Shown piece after piece: positions 1 through 11,569 of a stretch of DNA of 61,089 bases (the first letter of the stretch is position 1; the number at the start of each line of letters is the position of its first letter). This stretch comes from Fusibacillus kribbianus (GTDB lineage: Bacteria > Bacillota > Clostridia > Lachnospirales > Lachnospiraceae), in NCBI RefSeq assembly GCF_030053595.1, contig NZ_JASGBQ010000017.1, positions 1 through 61,089 on the forward strand, in the 5' to 3' direction. The notes beneath the pieces are model-generated. The model made no database searches, was not told the origin of the DNA, and was given only the letters and a program-made list of their open reading frames with translations. The position numbers were made by a program, and so were the translations under genes.

Positions 1-310
1 AGCTCTAGCTTTTCCTTTTATCCCGTTTACTTTACTTAAAGGTGATGCTTTCGCATCTGTTCTCTGAAACTTCTTTTTTAGAATTTTCAGGGGTTGGAAT
101 ATACTGTTCAGTTATCAAGGTTCGTTTTTGTTGCATTAGCGACAACTTCTATATCTTAGCACAGTCATCACATTTTGTCAACAACTTTTTGAAGATTTTT
201 TTCACCGTTTTTCGCGGTGGAACTTTACTATATCATGTGCATTCTTTTTTGTCAATATGTTTTTTAAAAAACTGCAAAAAAATAACGACACATGATGATG
301 GAAAAAGGAG
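1..310 (-). promoter_or_regulatory. Tandem promoters and leader of an rRNA operon leaving the window
   Basis: Read on the minus strand there are two near-consensus sigma-A promoters. P1 has TTGACA (250-255), a 17-bp spacer and TATAGT (227-232). P2 has TTGACA (176-181), a 17-bp spacer and TAAGAT (153-158). A/T tracts lie upstream of P1. Downstream, around 105-125, the minus strand reads CCTTGATAACTGAACAGT, which resembles a segment commonly found in rRNA leaders and spacers of Firmicutes. Two strong tandem promoters plus this leader suggest a rRNA operon starting just left of the window. No protein gene is credible here. Confidence 0.6.
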
Positions 311-398
311 CGGAGAAAGAGGGATTTGAACCCTCGCGCCGGTTGCCCGACCTACACCCTTAGCAGGGGCGCCTCTTCGGCCTCTTGAGTATTTCTCC
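311..398 (-). tRNA. tRNA-Ser (anticodon GCU)
   Basis: The minus strand folds into a class II (long variable arm) tRNA of about 88 nt. The acceptor stem is GGAGAAA/TTTCTCC with discriminator G, as is usual for serine tRNAs. The anticodon stem is CGCCC/GGGTG with loop CTGCTAA, giving anticodon GCU (codons AGC/AGU). The T-arm contains GGTTCAAATCC. CCA is not encoded; a short T-rich stretch follows the 3' end. Confidence 0.93.
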
Positions 399-469
399 GA
401 ACTTTACTTTCCATATGTTACGCCACATGACGCATAGGTAATTATACTAAATCACTTTTCCATTGTCAA

Positions 470-1018
470 TCACTTTTTATAATCTTTTATCGCGGTTTCA
501 TACAAATTATGACCTTCGCTGTCGATGACTACAATGGCAGGAAAATCTTTTACCGTCAGTCTGCGGATGGCTTCTGTTCCCAGATCATCATAAGCCAGCA
601 CCTCTGCCGAAGTGATACATTTGGAGAGAAGCGCTCCTGCTCCTCCCACTGCTGCAAAATAAACCGCCCCGTTTCTCACAATGGCATCAATGACTGCCTG
701 GGAACGCTTTCCCTTTCCGATCATTCCCTTAAGTCCCATATCAAGAAGTGTCGGTGCATATTTATCCATACGGCTGGCCGTGGTGGGACCTGCGGAACCG
801 ATCACCTGGCCTTCTCTTGCGGGAGAAGGCCCCATATAATAGATTACATTATCTGCCACGGAAAGGGGAAGCTCCTTCCCCTTTTTCACAGCTTCGTACA
901 TTCTTTTATGAGCTGCATCCCTGGCCGTATAAATGGTTCCGGAAATATAGACATAATCTCCGGCCTTTAATTTTTTTGCTTCATCCCCCGAAAAAGGAAC
1001 GGTAATATGCTGATTCAT
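470..1018 (-). CDS. Fumarate hydratase class I, beta subunit
   Basis: 182-residue C-terminal-domain subunit of the two-subunit, Fe-S dependent class I fumarase (fumarate + water to malate). It matches the beta/C-terminal part of FumA-type enzymes, including the GPTTASRMDKY segment (about residues 76-86) and the stretch MGLKGMIGKGKRS that usually follows it. It lies 13 bp downstream of the alpha-subunit gene, so the two form an operon and make one heteromeric enzyme. Class I fumarases are oxygen-sensitive, which fits a strict anaerobe. Confidence 0.93.
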   Translation of the reverse strand: MNQHITVPFSGDEAKKLKAGDYVYISGTIYTARDAAHKRMYEAVKKGKELPLSVADNVIYYMGPSPAREGQVIGSAGPTTASRMDKYAPTLLDMGLKGMIGKGKRSQAVIDAIVRNGAVYFAAVGGAGALLSKCITSAEVLAYDDLGTEAIRRLTVKDFPAIVVIDSEGHNLYETAIKDYKK

Positions 1019-1031
1019 AAGTCTGCCCCCT

Positions 1032-1877
1032 TTATCCGATGACTCTCGTCACATGACGGTTCACATGGCAGCAGATATTGACAGCCACCGGAAGTCCCGC
1101 GATATGAGTCGCATAAGTTTCAATATTTACCGCAAAGGCAGTTACTCTTCCTCCAAGACCGCCGGGACCGATTCCCAGACTGTTGATCTTTTCCAGGAGC
1201 TCCTCCTCCATTTCCTTCACATAAGAGATGTTGGAATGGGTGAGCGCATTTCTTGTAAGGGCTTTCTTTGCCAGAAATGCACATTTTTCAAAGGTTCCGC
1301 CGATTCCAACCCCCACGATCATGGGAGGACAGGCATTGGGACCAGCATCCTTCACTGCCGTCAGCACTGCTTCCTTCACACCTTCGATACCGTCAGCCGG
1401 TTTCAGCATGAAGACACGGCTCATATTTTCGCTGCCGAATCCTTTCGGAGCCACTGTGATCTCAATCTTATCGCCGGGCACCATCTCATAATGGATGACT
1501 GCGGGAGTATTATCCTTCGTATTTTCACGGATCAGCGGGTCTCCCACCACCGATTTCCGTAAAAAACCTTCCACATATCCACGGCGAACGCCTTCATTGA
1601 CCGCGTTTTCCACAAAATCCCCCTGGATATGCACATCCTGTCCTATTTTCAGGAACACGACTGCCATGCCGGTATCCTGGCAGATGGGGATCTGCTCTTC
1701 ACCGGCAATGGCAAGATTTTCCTTAAGCTGATTCAGAATCTGTTTTCCAAGGGGAGCCTCCTCCCTTTCCAGAGAAGCTGCAAAAACTTCCTGCATATCG
1801 GCAGAAAGGTGAAGATTCGCCTCGATACACATTTCCTTTACGGCATTTACGATTTCATCTGAATGAATGATATTCAT
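1032..1877 (-). CDS. Fumarate hydratase class I, alpha subunit
   Basis: 281-residue N-terminal-domain subunit of class I fumarase. Cysteines in the segments PICQDTGMAVVF, GPNACPPMIVGVGIGG and AVNICCHVNRH are at the positions expected for the catalytic 4Fe-4S cluster ligands of this family. It is first gene of a two-gene unit with the beta subunit and starts 18 bp after the gyrA stop, so it is probably co-transcribed with gyrBA or has an internal promoter. The product interconverts fumarate and malate in the cytosol. Confidence 0.93.
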   Translation of the reverse strand: MNIIHSDEIVNAVKEMCIEANLHLSADMQEVFAASLEREEAPLGKQILNQLKENLAIAGEEQIPICQDTGMAVVFLKIGQDVHIQGDFVENAVNEGVRRGYVEGFLRKSVVGDPLIRENTKDNTPAVIHYEMVPGDKIEITVAPKGFGSENMSRVFMLKPADGIEGVKEAVLTAVKDAGPNACPPMIVGVGIGGTFEKCAFLAKKALTRNALTHSNISYVKEMEEELLEKINSLGIGPGGLGGRVTAFAVNIETYATHIAGLPVAVNICCHVNRHVTRVIG

Positions 1878-1895
1878 AAAGAAATTGCTCCTTCT

Positions 1896-4409
1896 TTAAT
1901 TCCCTTCCGGCAGCTCCAGAGTCAGCTGTTCGTTTTCTTCTTTTTTCTCTTCGTCGGCGTTATTGGGATTTTCCCGAACCTTCGCTATGCTTGCCACGGA
2001 AATATCCTTATCGTCAATGTTGATCAGCTTCACACCGGAGGTGATTCGTCCGAGGATGGAAATATCCTCCACATTGATACGGATAATGATTCCCTCTGTG
2101 GTAATGATCATGATCTCCTGATCGGGCTTAACCACCTTGGCGCCTACGATTGCACCTGTCTTATTGTTGATCTTGTAGCACTTCACGCCTTTGCCGCCGC
2201 GAAGCTGAGGGGTAAACTCTTCCAGAAGCGTTCTCTTGCCCATGCCGTTTTCCGACACAATGAGAAGCGCCTCTCCCTGAGTATCCATCTGCATGCCCAC
2301 AACCTCATCATTTTTGGAAAGCTTCATGCCGATCACACCCATGGAAGCGCGGCCGGTGGGTCTTACATCCTTTTCATGGAACCGGATACACTGTCCTTCC
2401 TTGGTGACAAGGATAATATCCTTCTGATCGTTGGTAGATTTTACCTCGATCAGCTCGTCATCCTCCCGCAGGTTGATCGCCTGAAGGCCGGATTTTCTGA
2501 TATTTTCATATTCAGTGATGGCAGTCTTCTTCACCATGCCGTTTTTGGTGGCCATAAACAGATACCGGCCGGGCTCATATGTGCGGATGGGAATGATGGC
2601 CGTTACCTTTTCACCGGGCAGAAGCTGCAAAAGGTTTACGATTGCTGTTCCTCTGGCCGTCCGTCCGGCTTCCGGAATCTCGTAGGCCTTGAGCCGGTAG
2701 ACCTTTCCTTTGTTGGTAAAGAACATCAGGTAATGGTGGGTGCTGGTCATGAGAAGATCTTCAATGTAATCCTCCTCAATGGTCTGCATTCCCTTGATTC
2801 CCTTTCCGCCTCTGTGCTGAGCCTTGAAATTATTCTCGGACATTCTCTTGATGTAACCGAGATTTGTCATGGCAATAATGGTATTCTCATCAGCGATCAG
2901 ATCCTCCATGGACATATCGCTTTCGTCAAAGCCGATGGTGGTTCTTCTGTCATCTCCGTATTTTGCGGAAATAATGAGAATCTCTTCCCGGATCACGGCA
3001 AGGAGCTTCTTCTCATCAGCCAGGATTGCCTTCAGCTCTGCAATGCGGATCTGAAGCTCTTTATATTCATTCTCGATCTTCTCCCGCTCCAAGCCGGTCA
3101 GAGCACGCAGACGCATATCTACGATGGCCTGAGCCTGAGCGTCGGAAAGACCGAATCTCTCCATCAGATTCTGTTTTGCATCCTGCGTATTTTTGGAAGC
3201 CCGGATGATGCGGATCACTTCATCGATGTTGTCCAGGGCGATGAGCAGACCTTCCAGGATATGAGCCCGCTCCTCCGCCTTATTCAGATCGTATTTTGTT
3301 CTTCTGGTAACGACCTCCTCCTGATGGAGAAGGTAAACCTTCAGCATCTCCAGAAGATTCATGACCTTCGGCTCATTGTTTACAAGAGCCAGCATGATCA
3401 CACCGAAGCTGTCCTGCAGCTGGGTATGCTTAAACAGCTGATTTAAAATAATCGTCGGGTTTACATCACGGCGAAGCTCGATGCAGATGCGCATACCGCT
3501 TCTGTCGGACTCATCCCGAAGATCGGTAATGCCGTCAATTTTTTTATCTCGGACAAGCTCGGCAATTTTTTCGATCAGCCTTGCCTTGTTGACCATATAG
3601 GGAAGCTCCGTCACAACAATGCGGTGCTTTCCGTTTGCCATGGGTTCAATATCTGTAACAGCACGGACACGAATCTTTCCGCGGCCGGTCCGATAAGCGT
3701 CTTCAATTCCTGTTTTTCCGAGAATCTGTGCTCCGGTCGGGAAATCGGGACCCTTTACAATATCAAGGATCTCATCGATATCGGTATCCCGATCCTCCAT
3801 GATCCTGTTGTCAATGATCTTTACTACCGCATCGATCACCTCACGAAGGTTGTGAGGCGGAATGTTGGTAGCCATACCTACGGCAATACCGGAGGTTCCG
3901 TTGACTAAAAGATTTGGAAATCTGGAAGGCAGTACCGAAGGCTCCTTTTCCGTATCGTCAAAGTTGGGAACAAAGTCCACCGTATCCTTGTTGATATCAG
4001 CCAGCATCTCCATGGAGATCTTGCTCAAACGGGCCTCCGTGTAACGCATGGCTGCTGCGCCGTCGCCGTCAACGGAGCCGAAGTTTCCATGGCCGTCCAC
4101 CAGAGTATAACGCATGGACCATTCCTGAGCCATATTGACAAGAGCTCCGTAAATGGAACTGTCACCGTGGGGATGATATTTTCCCATGGTATCTCCGACA
4201 ATACGGGCACATTTTCTGTGAGGCTTGTCGGGACCGTTGTTAAGCTCAATCATGGCATAGAGGACACGCCGCTGAACCGGCTTCAGTCCGTCCCTTGCAT
4301 CGGGCAGGGCACGGGCCGCGATGACACTCATGGCATAATCGATATAAGATTTTTCCATGGTCTTCTGCAGGTCGACCTCATGGATTTTATCGAAAATCGT
4401 GTTATCCAT
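1896..4409 (-). CDS. gyrA: DNA gyrase subunit A
   Basis: 837-residue breakage-reunion subunit of DNA gyrase. The start was placed at MDNTIF because GGAGGA lies 7 nt upstream; an in-frame ATG five codons earlier would put that ribosome site inside the gene. The catalytic tyrosine is in [11 protein letters not shown] (about residue 123). The quinolone-determining segment reads [14 protein letters not shown]: Ser is at the E. coli Ser83 position, but Gly replaces the usual acidic residue at position 87. Six-bladed C-terminal repeats with the GyrA-box-like [12 protein letters not shown] occupy the last third, and the tail is acidic. It follows gyrB by about 20 bp. Confidence 0.98.
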   Translation of the reverse strand: MDNTIFDKIHEVDLQKTMEKSYIDYAMSVIAARALPDARDGLKPVQRRVLYAMIELNNGPDKPHRKCARIVGDTMGKYHPHGDSSIYGALVNMAQEWSMRYTLVDGHGNFGSVDGDGAAAMRYTEARLSKISMEMLADINKDTVDFVPNFDDTEKEPSVLPSRFPNLLVNGTSGIAVGMATNIPPHNLREVIDAVVKIIDNRIMEDRDTDIDEILDIVKGPDFPTGAQILGKTGIEDAYRTGRGKIRVRAVTDIEPMANGKHRIVVTELPYMVNKARLIEKIAELVRDKKIDGITDLRDESDRSGMRICIELRRDVNPTIILNQLFKHTQLQDSFGVIMLALVNNEPKVMNLLEMLKVYLLHQEEVVTRRTKYDLNKAEERAHILEGLLIALDNIDEVIRIIRASKNTQDAKQNLMERFGLSDAQAQAIVDMRLRALTGLEREKIENEYKELQIRIAELKAILADEKKLLAVIREEILIISAKYGDDRRTTIGFDESDMSMEDLIADENTIIAMTNLGYIKRMSENNFKAQHRGGKGIKGMQTIEEDYIEDLLMTSTHHYLMFFTNKGKVYRLKAYEIPEAGRTARGTAIVNLLQLLPGEKVTAIIPIRTYEPGRYLFMATKNGMVKKTAITEYENIRKSGLQAINLREDDELIEVKSTNDQKDIILVTKEGQCIRFHEKDVRPTGRASMGVIGMKLSKNDEVVGMQMDTQGEALLIVSENGMGKRTLLEEFTPQLRGGKGVKCYKINNKTGAIVGAKVVKPDQEIMIITTEGIIIRINVEDISILGRITSGVKLINIDDKDISVASIAKVRENPNNADEEKKEENEQLTLELPEGN

Positions 4410-4429
4410 CGTTTCTTCCTCCATTTATT

Positions 4430-7455
<3,026 letters not shown>

Positions 7456-7465
7456 GCCTGCACCA

Positions 7466-7675
7466 TTAATTTTCTATTTTGATCAATTTTCCTTCAAACT
7501 CAAAGATATCTCCGCCGTACAGCTTTTTGCCCCGCTGAAGGCAGATTTCTCCGTTTACCTTTACTTTTCCGTCCTGGATCACAAGCTTGGCCTCCACACC
7601 GGAATCCACCAGGCGCGCAAGCTTCATGGCCTGTCCCAGTTTGATAAATTCATCTCTTATCGCAATCGTTTCCAT
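7466..7675 (-). CDS. yaaA: Small S4-domain RNA-binding protein (YaaA type)
   Basis: 69 residues, essentially a single S4 RNA-binding fold: FIKLGQAMKLARLVDSGVEAKLVIQDGKVKVNGEI. The genetic position between dnaN and recF is the same as for yaaA in Bacillus, where the product is linked to ribosome assembly. Cytosolic. It sits 10 bp upstream of recF and 9 bp downstream of dnaN, so it is co-transcribed with them. The exact RNA target cannot be read from sequence. Confidence 0.9.
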   Translation of the reverse strand: METIAIRDEFIKLGQAMKLARLVDSGVEAKLVIQDGKVKVNGEICLQRGKKLYGGDIFEFEGKLIKIEN

Positions 7676-7684
7676 AGCTTCTCC

Positions 7685-8782
7685 TTAAATATTGACAGGA
7701 AGAATCAGATAAATATAGCTTCCCTCGCTGTCCTTGATAAAGCAGGGAGCCTTGGAATTCACCATATAGATATCCACAGTCTCATCGTCGATTACCCTGA
7801 GGGCGTCGATCAGAAATCTGGGATTGAAACCGATGGTAATATCCTTGCCTTCCTTGCGGATCATGATATCCTCCTTCAGGGAACCGATGGCAGAACGGAT
7901 CGCCACCTCCATTCCCATTTCGGTAACGGTTAGGATAATGGGTTTTTTATCACTTTCCCGGATCAGAAGGACTGCACGCTCAATGGCATTTAAAAATTCC
8001 TGCTTATTCAGAGACATTTTTGTCTCGTAATCGTTGGAAAGCATCTGATCCACATTGAAGTATTGACCTTCAATGAGTCTTGAAACCACAATGGTATCAT
8101 CAAATTCAAAAAGAATATGATTGTTGGTGAAATAGATCAGAACCTCTTTCTCCGCATCTCCGGACAGAATCTTGCTCACTTCATTGAGGGTTTTCCCGGG
8201 AACGATCACCTTCTCATCCTCGTAATGATCCTTTAACTGTACCTTCCGGATGGAAATACGGTGTCCGTCCAGGGAAATGACCCGCAGGAAATCATTCTTT
8301 ACCTCGAAAAGCTCACCGGTCATCTGCTTGTTGTTTTCATTGGCAGCGATGGAAAAAATGGTCTGCCGGATGATCTCTTTCAGAGTAAACTGGGAAACAC
8401 TGATGTAATGATTCCTCTCGATGTAAGGGAGATAGGAAAATTCATCTCCCGGCTTTCCTGCAATTTTGAAATTGGACTTTTCACAGTTAATGGTCACATT
8501 CAGACTGTCATCCGTCTCGATCCAGACCTCGCTGTCAGGAAGCTTCCGGATGATTTCAGAAAAGAGCTTTGCATCAATGGCAATTTTCCCCTGTTCCAGA
8601 ATGTTTCCTTTTACTTTTGTCTCGATTCCAAGCTCCATATCGTTGGCTGTCAGCTTGATCTCCTCATCGGAGGCGTCAACGAGGATACATTCCAGAATCG
8701 GCATGGTGGTCCGGGAGGGAACCGCCTTCATAACGATGTTTATGGCATTCAAAAGAGTTGATTTTTCAAATGAGAGTTTCAT
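7685..8782 (-). CDS. dnaN: DNA polymerase III sliding clamp (beta subunit)
   Basis: About 365 residues forming the three-repeat beta clamp. Typical segments are MKLSFEKSTLLNAINIVMKAV at the start, LLIRESDKKPIILTV in the third domain, and a C-terminal end in IYLILPVNI. The start is ambiguous: AAAGGAG precedes two ATGs, one only 2 nt away (8791) and one 11 nt away (8782). The downstream ATG gives the family-typical MKLSFEK start and was preferred. The upstream flank holds the unwinding half of oriC. Confidence 0.97.
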   Translation of the reverse strand: MKLSFEKSTLLNAINIVMKAVPSRTTMPILECILVDASDEEIKLTANDMELGIETKVKGNILEQGKIAIDAKLFSEIIRKLPDSEVWIETDDSLNVTINCEKSNFKIAGKPGDEFSYLPYIERNHYISVSQFTLKEIIRQTIFSIAANENNKQMTGELFEVKNDFLRVISLDGHRISIRKVQLKDHYEDEKVIVPGKTLNEVSKILSGDAEKEVLIYFTNNHILFEFDDTIVVSRLIEGQYFNVDQMLSNDYETKMSLNKQEFLNAIERAVLLIRESDKKPIILTVTEMGMEVAIRSAIGSLKEDIMIRKEGKDITIGFNPRFLIDALRVIDDETVDIYMVNSKAPCFIKDSEGSYIYLILPVNI

Positions 8783-9033
8783 GTTGTGCATAACTCCTTT
8801 CGCGTAGAAATACAGATATATATTAAATGATTCAGTAGCAGTAGTAGTAGGCGTTGTGGATTTGTTGATAAGTGGCTTGAAGGCCCTTAATCAAAGGGTT
8901 TAAGCTATGGATAACTTTGTGGACAGGTTCTTGATTTTCTGTGGATAAGGGTTATTTTTTCCACAGCCTGAAAGAAAAATTTTTTTATCCACAAATCATC
9001 CACAGGATATCCACATGGTTTTCCACATATTAA
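8783..9033. promoter_or_regulatory. oriC, dnaA-dnaN half: DnaA boxes, DnaA-trio element, AT-rich unwinding site
   Basis: This spacer between dnaA and dnaN has many DnaA-box-like 9-mers on both strands. Examples are TGTGGATTT (8855-8863), TGTTGATAA (8863-8871), TGTGGATAA (8940-8948), TTATCCACA (8985-8993) and TTTTCCACA (9019-9027). Next to the first two, across a short GC patch, 8833-8850 is a run of TAG/CAG triplets (CTA repeats on the minus strand), followed by AT-rich TATATATTAAATGA (8816-8829). Box pair, GC spacer, trinucleotide run and AT-rich DNA is the layout of the basal unwinding element described in Bacillus subtilis. This is the likely strand-opening site. Confidence 0.88.
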
Positions 9034-10416
9034 TTAAGAAGGATTCAGCTTCTTTTTTAAAATTTCGATGGTATTCTGCATGCCCTCATCCACTTCTAGA
9101 AGGTTCTGGATCTTCCTGATACCGCTCATAACAGTACTGTGGTCCTTGCCGCCGAGAAAAGCACCGACTGCCTGGAGGGAAAGGCCTCCCACAAAGCGGA
9201 TCAGATACATGGATACCTGTCTCGGAAGAACGATTTCCTTATTTCTTCTGGTGGAAATGATATCCTCGGGTGTACATTTATAATGGTCAGCCACTACCTT
9301 CAGGATAAATTCCGGAGTAATGGCTTTTTTCTGGTCAGGAGAGAAGAAATCCTTTAGGGCTTCCTCCGCCAGTTCCATATTGATCTCTTTATTGTCGAGC
9401 CTGGAGAGGGCAATAACCTTGGTGAGCGCTCCCTCCAGTTCACGGATATTGGATTTAATGTTGGTGGCAATGTATTTGATGACTTCATTGTCGATGTTGT
9501 AGCCTTCCATATCCTCCTTCTTCCGGAGAATTGCCATTCTGGTCTCGTAGTCGGGAGACTGAATGTCAACGGTGAGGCCCCATTCAAACCGGGAAACAAG
9601 TCTGTCCTCCAGGGTCTTAAAATCTCTGGGAGGCCGGTCGCTGGAAATAATGATCTGTTTTTTCGCCTCGTGAAGGGTATTAAAGGTATGGAAGATCTCC
9701 TCCTGGGTACTTTCCTTTCCTATTATAAACTGGATATCGTCCACAAGGAGGACATCATTATTTCTGTATTTTTCACGAAACTGGGTGGCGGTTGCCTGGT
9801 TTTTGTTTCGGATGGCGTCGATCAGCTCGTTGGTGAACTTTTCCGAGGTCACATACATGATCTTTTTTGTCGGATCGTTTTTCAAAATAAAATTGGCAAT
9901 GGAATGCATCAGATGAGTCTTTCCAAGGCCGACACCGCCGTAAATAAAAAGAGGGTTATAGATCTCGGCGGGGGACTCGGCCACAGCCAGGGCTGCTGCA
10001 TGAGCCATTTTATTGTTGGATCCAACAACAAAGGTATCAAAGGTGTATTTCGGATTTAGGTTTGCACTCTGCATAATGCCGAGAAGGGAGGAATCCGCTG
10101 CTTCCTGAACAGGAGCTGTCTGTGGATTCAGATTCTCGGCCTGATTTTTAGAGTAGAAATTGACCGTACACTTGAAACCCGTCACTTCCTCAATGGAAAT
10201 GCTGAGGATGAAGGAATATTTCTTCTTAATGAAATTCAGTCCTATGGATTCAATGTTGGGGTCTGTTATGACAATATTTACGATATGATTGTCCTCGTCG
10301 ACAGATTCCACCTGAAGGGGTTTTAACCAAGTGTCATAGACAACGGGAGCCAGATCATAGTTTTCTCTCATCAGCTGTAAAATTTTTTCCCAGTTTTCCT
10401 GTATTTTCTGAAGCAT
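9034..10416 (-). CDS. dnaA: Chromosomal replication initiator DnaA
   Basis: 460-residue AAA+ initiator. The N-terminal domain (residues 1-90) binds helicase-loading partners; Walker A GGVGLGKTH is near residue 160, and Walker B LLVDDIQF follows. The C-terminal DNA-binding domain includes the DnaA signature around KDHSTVMSGIRKI. The start MLQKIQENWE was chosen because AGGAG lies 7 to 12 nt upstream; an ATG nine codons earlier would enclose that site. It binds the 9-mer boxes on both sides of its own gene, opening oriC and probably autoregulating. Confidence 0.98.
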   Translation of the reverse strand: MLQKIQENWEKILQLMRENYDLAPVVYDTWLKPLQVESVDEDNHIVNIVITDPNIESIGLNFIKKKYSFILSISIEEVTGFKCTVNFYSKNQAENLNPQTAPVQEAADSSLLGIMQSANLNPKYTFDTFVVGSNNKMAHAAALAVAESPAEIYNPLFIYGGVGLGKTHLMHSIANFILKNDPTKKIMYVTSEKFTNELIDAIRNKNQATATQFREKYRNNDVLLVDDIQFIIGKESTQEEIFHTFNTLHEAKKQIIISSDRPPRDFKTLEDRLVSRFEWGLTVDIQSPDYETRMAILRKKEDMEGYNIDNEVIKYIATNIKSNIRELEGALTKVIALSRLDNKEINMELAEEALKDFFSPDQKKAITPEFILKVVADHYKCTPEDIISTRRNKEIVLPRQVSMYLIRFVGGLSLQAVGAFLGGKDHSTVMSGIRKIQNLLEVDEGMQNTIEILKKKLNPS

Positions 10417-10802
10417 TTTTTTGTCTCCTGAACAAAAGATCATTTGTGGATAAGTCCCGCTTCGGAATAAAGCGCAAAATAATCCATATACTCTTATATT
10501 CTATAACAGATTGAGAAAATTTTCAACGAGAATATTGTGGATAACTTTTATACACAGTAAAAACCCTGATAAAATGGGCTTTTTATATAGTTATAAACAG
10601 GAAATCAACAAGAAAACCACATGGTTATCCACAAGTAATCCACAATTTGTGGATAAACTGTTGATAACTATGTGGAAAGCATGTGTATAAGCTGTGTATA
10701 ACTTTTTTCTTAAAAATAAGCTTGACGGAATACTCATCCTTGCATATAATTGAAATGATGTTTTATTTTACGCAAATTTGAGAAAAAGGAGGTGTCCGTA
10801 TT
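10417..10802. promoter_or_regulatory. oriC, dnaA-rpmH half: DnaA box cluster and divergent promoters
   Basis: At least six DnaA boxes are visible: TGTGGATAA at 10445-10453, 10536-10544 and 10648-10656, TTATCCACA at 10625-10633, TAATCCACA at 10636-10644 and TGTTGATAA at 10659-10667. Four of them are packed into 10625-10667. The rpmH promoter is TTGACG (10722-10727), a 17-bp spacer and TATAAT (10745-10750). Gene orientation switches from minus to plus across this spacer, as expected at the replication origin. Initiation and rpmH/dnaA transcription are therefore likely linked through DnaA. Confidence 0.9.
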
Positions 10803-10937
10803 ATGAAAATGACATTTCAGCCTAAGAAAAGATCCCATGCAAAGGTTCACGGCTTCCGTGCAAGAATGAGCAGCAAAGGCGGAAGAAAGGTGCTGGCCGC
10901 CAGAAGAGCAAAGGGAAGAAAGAAATTATCCGCGTAG
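10803..10937 (+). CDS. rpmH: 50S ribosomal protein L34
   Basis: 44 residues, very basic: [20 protein letters not shown] then [24 protein letters not shown]. This is the standard L34 sequence and length. The start is preceded by AAGGAGGTG with normal spacing. It is first gene of the rpmH-rnpA-yidD-yidC-jag operon and has the consensus-like promoter described in the upstream origin spacer. L34 is part of the large ribosomal subunit. Confidence 0.98.
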   Translation: MKMTFQPKKRSHAKVHGFRARMSSKGGRKVLAARRAKGRKKLSA

Positions 10938-10988
10938 GCCGCAGCTTTGTGGCCTTTTGTTTTCTCTTCATATGAAACAGGTAATAGT

Positions 10989-11324
10989 ATGCAAAAATTT
11001 CATTCGCTTACGAATAACAGGGACTTTCAGTCCGTTTACCGAACAGGGAAATCCCTTGCAAATCAGTATCTTGTCATGTATGTGAAAAAAAGAGACGATG
11101 AAGAAGAAAACAGAGTAGGGATTTCCGTCAGCAAAAAAGTCGGAAACAGTGTGGTGAGACACAGGCTCAAACGTCTCATCCGGGAAAGCTATCGTTTAAA
11201 CTGCGGACAGGCAGCGAGAGGCTTTGATTTGGTGATTATTGCCAGAGAAAAAAGTAATGGAAAAACATACCAGGAAATAGAGGGAGCCCTTTTAAGCCTT
11301 TTAAAAAATCATCATCTTATTTGA
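10989..11324 (+). CDS. rnpA: Ribonuclease P protein component
   Basis: 111 residues, basic. It binds RNase P RNA and helps mature tRNA 5' ends. The family signature is clear: N-terminal [25 protein letters not shown] and the RNR-type motif [26 protein letters not shown]. The start MQKFHSL was selected; the open frame extends 14 codons further upstream without family similarity. It sits 51 bp after rpmH. Confidence 0.96.
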   Translation: MQKFHSLTNNRDFQSVYRTGKSLANQYLVMYVKKRDDEEENRVGISVSKKVGNSVVRHRLKRLIRESYRLNCGQAARGFDLVIIAREKSNGKTYQEIEGALLSLLKNHHLI

Positions 11325-11337
11325 GTGTGGGAAAGCC

Positions 11338-11553
11338 ATGATGAAAAAGCTGTTGATTGGAATGATACGTTTTTATCGGAAGTATCTGTCGGGTCTGAAA
11401 ACAAGGACCCGCTGCATGTATACTCCGACATGTTCTCAGTATGCCATCGAGGCGCTGGAGAAATATGGAGCATTAAAGGGCTCATTTCTGGCAATAAAAA
11501 GAATCTTGAGATGCAATCCTTTTGCAAAGGGAGGGTATGACCCGGTTCCCTGA
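11338..11553 (+). CDS. yidD: Membrane protein insertion efficiency factor YidD
   Basis: 71 residues. It contains the conserved YidD core [20 protein letters not shown], then [19 protein letters not shown], with Cys at CMYTPTCS and a further Cys in [17 protein letters not shown]. It is a small amphipathic membrane-associated protein that assists YidC-dependent insertion. It sits 13 bp after rnpA and overlaps the open frame upstream of yidC. Either of two adjacent ATGs could start it. Confidence 0.95.
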   Translation: MMKKLLIGMIRFYRKYLSGLKTRTRCMYTPTCSQYAIEALEKYGALKGSFLAIKRILRCNPFAKGGYDPVP

Positions 11554-11569
11554 TTTGGAGGTCAGAACA

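Noticed and set aside
42-329. 95-residue plus-strand frame at the left edge
   Set aside because: It lies antisense to two strong promoters and a leader, and runs into the tRNA-Ser; no ribosome site.
1863-3446. 527-residue plus-strand frame opposite gyrA
   Set aside because: It is an antisense shadow of gyrA with His/Leu-rich composition and no ribosome site or domain.
11522-11569. Longer yidC start at an ATG inside yidD
   Set aside because: The first 16 residues are not membrane-protein like and a GGAGG site points to the TTG at 11570.
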